DNA of 64,000 nucleotides from the NCBI RefSeq assembly GCF_023898315.1, contig NC_064622.1, forward strand, positions 350,777,234-350,841,233. The letters run 5' to 3'. Shown piece after piece: positions 57,720 to 64,000 of the stretch. Positions within the stretch are counted from its first letter, which is position 1. Each line of letters begins with the position of its first letter. The stretch is from Schistocerca nitens (Eukaryota; Arthropoda; Insecta; Orthoptera; Acrididae). Below the pieces are notes generated by a model, which was not told the origin of the DNA, made no database searches, and saw nothing but the letters and a program-made list of their open reading frames with translations. The position numbers were made by a program, and so were the translations under genes.

Positions 57720-58940
57720 CGAGGGCTAATCCAGAAGTAAGGTTCCCAAAGAGCTCCAGATGCGTGGGAAGGTGCTAGGCAAAATCTTCAAGACTGCTGT
57801 GTGCGGCTGTTTCCCCATTCCCGATTCCAACCAGCCGCACTTCGCTGCATAGCCAGTATTAGCTCAGCAGCCATCTGCGATGGAGGTGCCCATTGTTGAT
57901 CCTTTCACGTGCAAGATTCGCTCTGTAATTCAGTTTCTGCACACGAAAGGGACTTCACCCATAGATATTCGTCATCAGTTGACACAAGTATATGTCCTTT
58001 CAACATGTCTAAAAATGGTGCAGGGAGTTTAAGTGGAAGACCTTCAGTTTCGGAAATGGTTATCAAGATGGTCCGATGTGAAGCCTTTCGAAATGGGTCA
58101 CCATCCATGAGCTTGTTTCTCGGATTCATAGGAGTTCTTACAGTAAAGTTGAAAGAGCTTTGATGTAAAAATTGAGGTATCACAAGTGTAGTGCTCAGTG
58201 GGTACCGCATATGCTGATAGCAGAACCCAAGGAGAAATGCCTTCACTGTGCTCACCAGTTTCTTCAAAAGTGTCAAGAACATAAGGAAGGATTGTTGGAC
58301 TCCATTGTTACAGGAGATGAAATGTGTGTTTCGTTTCACTTCCGAAACGAAAGAAAAATCCAAGCAAAGGTATCACTCGGGGTCACCAGTCACAAATGAA
58401 TTCAAACAAACTCGTGCTGCTTCATGGTCAGTGTTTTGGGATCATAAGGGGATACTGGTGACTGATTTCATGGAACGTGGGGCAATAAACAATTCAGACA
58501 GTCATTGCGACACACTATGAAAAATCAGGTGGAGAGGACGACTGACAGAAGGTGTGAAGCTGCTTCACGATAACACCTGACCTCACGTGTTCTGCCACAC
58601 CCAGGAACTTTTGACAAACTTTGGTTGGAGTATCATGCTCCACCCAACTTACAGTTTGGACCTTGTGCCTAGCAATTATCATACTTGCCTGGCCAATGCT
58701 CCCAGAGCGACAATTAAGTCAAAGAAGAAATGAAATTCTTCCTCAATGGGTAGGTGCCAGAGTTCTACAAATGGGGATACAGGAATTGGAGCACCATCTA
58801 CAAAAATAAACAGAAAAAAATGGAAATTATGTAGAAATATAGAGCTAAGTTTCTTCTTTGTAACTACGTAAATTTCTATGAGAATAAACAGATGTCCATT
58901 TGTAAAAATAGAGGGAACTTTACTTCTGGGTCAACCCACA
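57720..58940 (+). mobile_element. mariner element, degraded, in the host LINE 3' region
   Basis: A 1221 bp element with TIRs CGAGGGCTAATCCAGAAGTA and complement (TACTTCTGGGTCAACC) flanked by TA (57718-57719 and 58941-58942). The transposase relic starts at ATG 57880 (MEVPIVDPFTCKIRSVIQ) and includes a TGDEMCVSF segment (first catalytic D) and LLHDNT.PHVFCHTQELL with HPTYSLDLVPSNYH, corresponding to the DD34D region, where the third aspartate is now N. Multiple frameshifts and stops. Confidence 0.75.
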
Positions 58941-59040
58941 TACAAATTAATTTGCGATGTGAATGCATAATGACTCATTCCACACCATTAAGATCTATCG
59001 TTCTAAATGATCCATAGGACATGTTACTAATTAACTAGAC

Positions 59041-60900
59041 CTGGAATTATTCAGCTTAAATCATTTGTTGTAAGGACATCTCTTTGCAACCAATATAATT
59101 AAAGGATAACCACAAGCCTAAGAGCTTGTAGGAAGTTGAAAAGATGACTGAAATACTAACTAGAAGTCACAAAGGTAATCAAACTGACACTTTTAGTACA
59201 AAATAATGGAAGTTGGTGGAGCAGCAGCCATTTGAAACAAAAGTAATACATAGTTCAAAGATACCCTGACTGGCAAAAACTTACCCTGATTGATTGTAAT
59301 TGTACATATGTAGGTCACATGTTAAGCTATATGTGCAGAAAAAAAAAAGTGTGGGGAAAGGAGACAACACAATAGATGAGAAATTGTGTAGAGAATGAAA
59401 ATAAATTTCATTATTAATTGTACTATTTTATTTCAATCAACAATTTCAGTCTATACAAATTTTCTACACAAATAATTCGGATTCATTAGTTGCATAACCC
59501 CATAAACTTCTGTAGTTACAAAAACAATAAAAACACAATAACAGTCTTATGGAATTAGTGTGTGTGGACCTTTAAATCAACATTAAAAATTAACAATATC
59601 ATTTAACAATAAATAAAACTTCTGTTACCAAGTCTTAAGTTTTGTGGATTTCTGTAATGGAAATAGACTTCAAAATTCTTTTCACTTATTCCACAAATTT
59701 TCTGTAGTCTCTGTCCTTGTCATCCTGACACTCTTAATTTGCTACAATGAAAATCTTATGAAGTCAGTTCAGTTTATATATGAACTTATATGGTTTATGA
59801 ACCATTACTTATAAACCATGAACATGTTCAAAGAACCTAAGACACTACAGTAATGAAGCAACTTCAGTTTTAAAAATACTTAGTTCAGGAGACAATAAGT
59901 CAGTTTGATGTTATTAATTTTGTATGCACTTCAAATGATTATAATGCACTACAACTGTGTAATTATCTAGTTATCTTTGTAATTCATAAAAGCTACATTT
60001 TTTAACAGATCTGTGCTGTAAGTACTCCAGATGTTAAAACTGAAAAACTAGGAAACACGCAATATATTCTAAACATAAATATTATTAATAATTCTGTAAC
60101 ACAAGAATAAATAAAATAGTGTATGTACATGACACAGTTGTTTTGCAAGTTTTATATGACATCCTGCCTTGTGCTGCTAAAAATATTCCAAGAATGATAT
60201 CAAAAGGTAAACAAATTTAAATTAGTAAGAAACTGAAGATTGTAATTACTGACAATGTGTGGAAGAACCCTTCCATTGTTTTGTTGCTACATGCTGCTGA
60301 GTATTCTGCTCAGATTGCCATTTATGAAGCTTTCCTTTGTCACTTTCAAAGGGATTATCCACCTTTCTCATGTAATGACGTCAAAGCAGTGATCTGTACC
60401 TCCCCAAAGGTACAGAATAAGGAACAATTTTATGTTTCACATAATATAAACTTAAATTTCTCTGCCAAGTAATTTCTTGACGGAAAGCCATTATCACTTG
60501 TTCTATCACATATCCTTTAAACACTGCATAACAAATGATCATGTCTTATAACAAGGTGGATGCAACAACAATATAACTTGACTGCAAAAAATGAAATCAT
60601 ATTATTGACAAATATTTTCAGATATCCTGTACTGGACAAATGAATAGGATGAAAAGTTAGCATCATAACGGACTTTCAATTGTGTTTTCAGATAAAAACC
60701 CTACTGTATTTCAAAATACAAAGCTGGCAGAGCTATGAAGTTTTACCGCCAGTATCTCTGCTACCCCCATGGGACTTAATTGTACGGTACTCAAATTCTG
60801 TGAGGCACTACTACTTCCTCACAAATTCTTTGGACCTGTTGCGAGTGAAAGGTATTGATTAAAGTCCCTCAAATGGTCTGCTGCATGGAGGAGGCAAGAG
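59041..60900. other. Unassigned AT-rich sequence
   Basis: No repeat family or convincing ORF. On the - strand an AATAAA-type signal lies near 59430 and a weak terminal-exon-like pattern at 60355-60399, but nothing connects them to a gene. Confidence 0.4.
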
Positions 60901-60903
60901 AAA

Positions 60904-60906
<3 letters not shown>

Positions 60907-60997
<91 letters not shown>
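60907..60997. repeat. Compound (TC)n(TG)n microsatellite
   Basis: About 28 TC units followed by about 17 TG units. Confidence 0.95.
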
Positions 60998-60998
<1 letters not shown>

Positions 60999-61862
60999 GT
61001 GGCAGACCGGCCTCCTCCCATACAATGCCGGGAGTATCGCTATGTTTATTGTGCCTACCATGTGCAACACCGTTCTCTGCTCAATTTCAGTTTCTAGAAC
61101 TACAGTTCGGGTTTTCAGCTTAACATGCTTCGTAAAGAAAGACAAAGTGAAAGACCTGTTACTTTTGCAAGATAATTATCTCTAAAGTACTTGAATGTAT
61201 ATATGTGTGAATTCTCAGTTCATACCTTCATTCTGCCACTGAATGTTTGGCATATGTACTGGTGAAATACCTCTGCATTTGGATCATCAACTGAAGGGTT
61301 GAAATGGCATAAATTCAGTAACAAAAGAAAGATTTACATCTAAATTTATGTTGACAATTACTTTTGTGTTAAATTAAGTCCAGAATGCAAAATAGCAGCT
61401 GTCTTAGTTCTGTTTCTTACTAGGGGAAAAACCAAACAGCAATGATGGAAAACAGATTTTAACTCTGAAGTGGGTTGGATGTTGAAGAAACAATAAAAAT
61501 AAAATGCTCAGAGACAGTTGGTTATCCTTTAACTTTAACCTAAGAGTTACAGTCACAGTAAACCCACAGATAAAAATATTAGTGATGTAACTATATTTTG
61601 TTACATGTGATGAAGACAGGCTTGTTTCATATTTTGTTATTTATTCAAAGCACCTATCAATTCAAGACTGGCTTCTGTAGGCAACAAATGCTTAAATATT
61701 GTGTGTGACAAACTTCAGAACACAATGCAAAGGCAGGCAACACCCCCGAAAGTAATGTTGCTACGGCTGCTACTGCATCAAAGTGTTTGTTCACCGGATG
61801 ACAAACTCCAAAACGTGTAAACACTTTTCATCCATGACTTCAGACTTCTTTCTATTCTGCAT
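60998..61862. other. Unassigned sequence
   Basis: No coding region or repeat family was recognised. Confidence 0.45.
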
Positions 61863-62398
61863 TAGGGAGCTTAGAGTTACAGATGAAATGAAGAAGAGAA
61901 ATTTGTTAACATCGAGTATAGATTTAAGTGTCAGGAAGTAGTTTCTGAAAGTATTTGTATGGAGTGTAGCCATGTATGGAAGTGAAACATGGACGATAAC
62001 CAGTTTGGACAAGAAGAGAATAGAAGCTTTCGAAATGTGGTGCTACAGAAGAATGCTGAAGATAAGGTGGGTAAATCACGTAACTAATGAGGAGCTATTG
62101 AATAGGATTGGGGAGAAGAGAAGTTTGTGGCACAACTTGACTAGAATAAGGGATTGGTTGGTAGGACATGTTTTGAGGCATCAAGGGATCACAAATTTAG
62201 CATTGGAGGGCAGCGTGGAGGGTAAAAATCGTAGAGGGAGACCAAGAGATGAATACACTAAGCAGATTCAGAAGGATGTAGGTTGCAGTAGGTACTGGGA
62301 GATGAAGAAGCTTGCACAGGATAGAGTAGCATGGAGAGCTGCATCAAACCAGTCTCAGGACTGAAGACCACAACAACAACAACAACAACAACAACAAT
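61863..62398 (+). mobile_element. LINE 3' end with C-terminal RT domain and (CAA)n tail
   Basis: The segment encodes KKRNLLTSS, one in-frame TAG near 61940, then FVWSVAMYGSETWTITSLDK, FEMWCYRRMLKIRWVNHV, LLNRIGEKRSLWHNLTRIRD and KNRRGRPRDEYTKQIQKDVG, ending AWRAASNQSQD at 62362-62364. The stop is followed by ACCACAACAACAACAACAAC, a (CAA)n 3' tail. The short region after YGSETWT is typical of RTE- and related endonuclease-type LINEs. It is 5'-truncated, as is usual for LINE insertions. Confidence 0.75.
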
Positions 62399-63034
62399 GT
62401 TAAATGAGGGAATGAAGGAAAATAAAATGTACATTATATGTCCCATACTGGATAAAAACCATTTCTGAAATTGTATATTGCTTTGTTCAACCACGCTATA
62501 CACAGCAATTCTGAGACAAAACTGGCAGTTCAATATATGAATTCATTAAAAACAGATGAATAGTAGCTTGGTCTCAAACCTAATAGTAATTATTCTTGAT
62601 GAGTCAAATCTAGTGGATGTATTTAAATATTAAACTGAAATAATGTTACTGTGTATATCCAGCTCAGAAAAATGATAATGGATTTTTTTCAACATAAATA
62701 AGTAGTGGATTGTCTGTAACCATAATATTGAAATACTATGAAGAAAACGTCTAACCTCATAGGTACATATGATGTGGATGTGTATGACACAAATATCAGT
62801 ATCACATTTATAACACAGATGTGGGAAATATGCATCCTGTAATGTGGATAGCAAGGTACCATATTGCCCATTAGAAGGTAAACATACATTTGTTGAAATC
62901 TTGCTGTTATACTGGAATGTACCATATTTAAAAAATGTCATTGTTTATGTAAATTGTAGATAGATTTAGACTTGCTTGTTTGCAACTGTTAAGCAAGTTG
63001 GTTAATTATGTCTCTGTTTCTTAACTCTAACCAG
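62399..63034. other. Unassigned sequence
   Basis: AT-rich, no feature recognised. Confidence 0.4.
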
Positions 63035-63118
63035 CATTATGTGGTAAGGAATGTGTGCAGATTACTTCGAGATTGTGGAGGACAGGAGAGCTTATTTAGT
63101 TCAACAGCTTATGTTCGG
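63035..63118 (+). CDS. Candidate 28-codon exon of an unknown gene
   Basis: A pyrimidine-rich acceptor (TCTCTGTTTCTTAACTC then CAG at 63032-63034) precedes a phase-0 open stretch HYVVRNVCRLLRDCGGQ followed by ESLFSSTAYVR, and a donor GG|GTGAGG follows at 63119. Length is 84 nt, phase 0 at both ends. The composition is protein-like and unlike the surrounding AT-rich DNA. I do not recognise the protein. An unspliced frame would continue to 63241. Confidence 0.3.
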
Positions 63119-64000
63119 GTGAGGGATGGTAGAGATCATATTACAGAATGTATTGCACTCCTTAAAGAAAAAAAGAACTACAAAAAAACAACCTCAAGCT
63201 GTTGCTTCCATAGCAGGAGGCGGCCAACAACTGTAAAGTGACATACTATTGAAACTATTTAAAACCTTAGTTTCAAAATGCAAGCATGTGCAATCAAAAG
63301 CAATGGAAAATAATTATTTTCCTTTCTATTCCCCCCGCCCAAAAAAAGCAATCGTCTCACAATCTTAAGACTCAATGCTTTCATCGCAAAGCTAAGATTC
63401 TGATTCTTTTGCATGCAAGGCTTTTCTGTTATTAATCATACTGAAGTTCTCCACATTTATGTAATAATTATTTTAAAAATAGTATGGCCAAATATTTAAC
63501 TAAAATTATGCAGCTGTAAAATATGAAGACAGCCTTGTTTCATAATGCTCTACTAGATACTGTTATAAAGGAGTTGCCCTTGTCTTTGTGTTAAATGTTG
63601 ATTGAACCAGCCTCTCCAGTTATGGAAAGGCTGTACAGCTTCGTTAACACAGATAACCAAGATAAGTTTTTGCTTACACTCAGCTTCAACAGTGGTGAAA
63701 GTCCTGTCAAGTGCCATAAAAATCCTAAAACCAAATATGAGATAACATCTATTAAGTAAGAAGTGGTCTATTAAACATACTCAAGATCCAGAGATGCAAA
63801 ACAATTCCAGCATTAATTTAGTGAAATGTTACATCACACTATTACTCATGTGTCTTTAAGGTGGGGCTAACATTTATATTGCACTGGTAAATGGCAGATA
63901 GATTTATAAATTAAGTTACAGAAATATTGTAGGTAAAAGTAAAATTTAATGTTTCTTGTGCAATTAAATATTGGAAAACTTCAGAAGTTATGTTGATATA
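63119..64000. other. Unassigned sequence to the window end
   Basis: A 54-codon - strand frame at 63553-63717 (MALDRTFTTVEAECKQK...) has a protein-like composition but no recognised family or splice context. Nothing else was seen. Confidence 0.35.

Larger units (their letters stand above)
50985..59040 (+). mobile_element. Non-LTR retrotransposon (host LINE) broken by four separate insertions
   Basis: Host segments are 50985-51081, 52849-54767, 56777-57719 and 58943-59040. They encode, in order, the endonuclease start (FHQNMRGLSSKVEELR), endonuclease (ILCLSEHQITTGLDK, KGGVVTYIKAEHKFK), RT (FEVM near 54370; GFDCVNHS..., GVPKDSIIGPLLF), the palm (LLFADDTASVI), the thumb (VIDWFSVNGLTLNFRKT, TSKFLGVYT) and the C-terminal end (VQKRAVRIICSAHP, YNTRRKIYIHYS). 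The 3' end has GATCCATAGGACATGTTACTAA, which I recall from a common locust LINE. Frameshifts and stops are frequent. The inserts are an antisense LINE, a Tc1, a MITE and a mariner. Confidence 0.75.

Noticed and set aside
60355-60399. Possible - strand terminal exon with a downstream AATAAA-type signal near 59430
   Set aside because: Only 14 codons, no recognisable protein, and no upstream exon could be found.
63553-63717. 54-codon - strand ORF
   Set aside because: No known family, no clear splice or promoter context. Noted but not annotated as a gene.
1-64000. CRISPR array or bacterial-type operon
   Set aside because: No spaced short repeats and no compact gene order. Split exons, LINEs and SINEs show a eukaryotic genome.

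Overview
The window looks like a piece of a very large, repeat-rich insect genome, most likely an orthopteran and probably an acridid such as Schistocerca. Three things point there: a conserved animal gene spread over 7 to 13 kb introns, a tRNA-derived SINE of the type I associate with locusts, and wall-to-wall transposon relics (Penelope-like, several non-LTR families, Ty3/gypsy, piggyBac, Tc1/mariner, hAT). The species call is an inference. The only host gene I can name is the 3' end of a SNF2-type ATPase resembling transcription termination factor 2 (TTF2/lodestar). Its last three exons lie on the + strand at 232-441, 13223-13380 and 20366-20513, and their phases join perfectly.

Region by region. 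1-20.5 kb: TTF2 exons with two introns. Intron 1 holds a long-TIR DNA transposon with an unfamiliar transposase relic (about 0.7-4.4 kb) and a nest of Penelope-like elements (4.9-10.9 kb). Intron 2 holds a palindromic Penelope unit (13.8-15.9 kb), an hAT-type non-autonomous element and a tRNA-like inverted repeat. 20.5-24 kb: gene 3' flank, a deleted mariner and a 3'-truncated Tc1. 24-33.6 kb: a degenerate Ty3/gypsy element on the - strand with a 2.46 kb piggyBac element inserted in gag. 35.3-43.2 kb: a huge, near-perfect inverted repeat with two 3894 bp arms and a 30 bp spacer. Each arm carries the same LINE fragment, split by a DD41D transposon and a SINE. 43.1-45.2 kb: a TIR-bounded segment that contains an RNase H-bearing LINE fragment. 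46-49 kb: further LINE and Penelope pieces. 50.98-59.04 kb: one LINE interrupted by an antisense LINE (itself carrying a palindromic Penelope unit), a Tc1 with an intact ORF, a MITE and a mariner. 59-64 kb: mostly unassigned, with a LINE 3' end carrying a (CAA)n tail and one weak candidate exon.

The most unusual structures are inverted repeats. Three separate Penelope-type inverted pairs (6768-9168, 13808-15881, 51522-51998) are each bounded by an 11-14 bp direct repeat and so look like single insertion events. In two cases, removing the unit rejoins an interrupted reading frame. Their tails carry hammerhead-like cores. The 7.8 kb palindrome is either a recent inverted duplication or an assembly fold-back; a few mismatches near its outer end favour real sequence. 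Apart from TTF2 and possibly one small exon, I see no host coding sequence. All comparisons were made by eye; no search was run.
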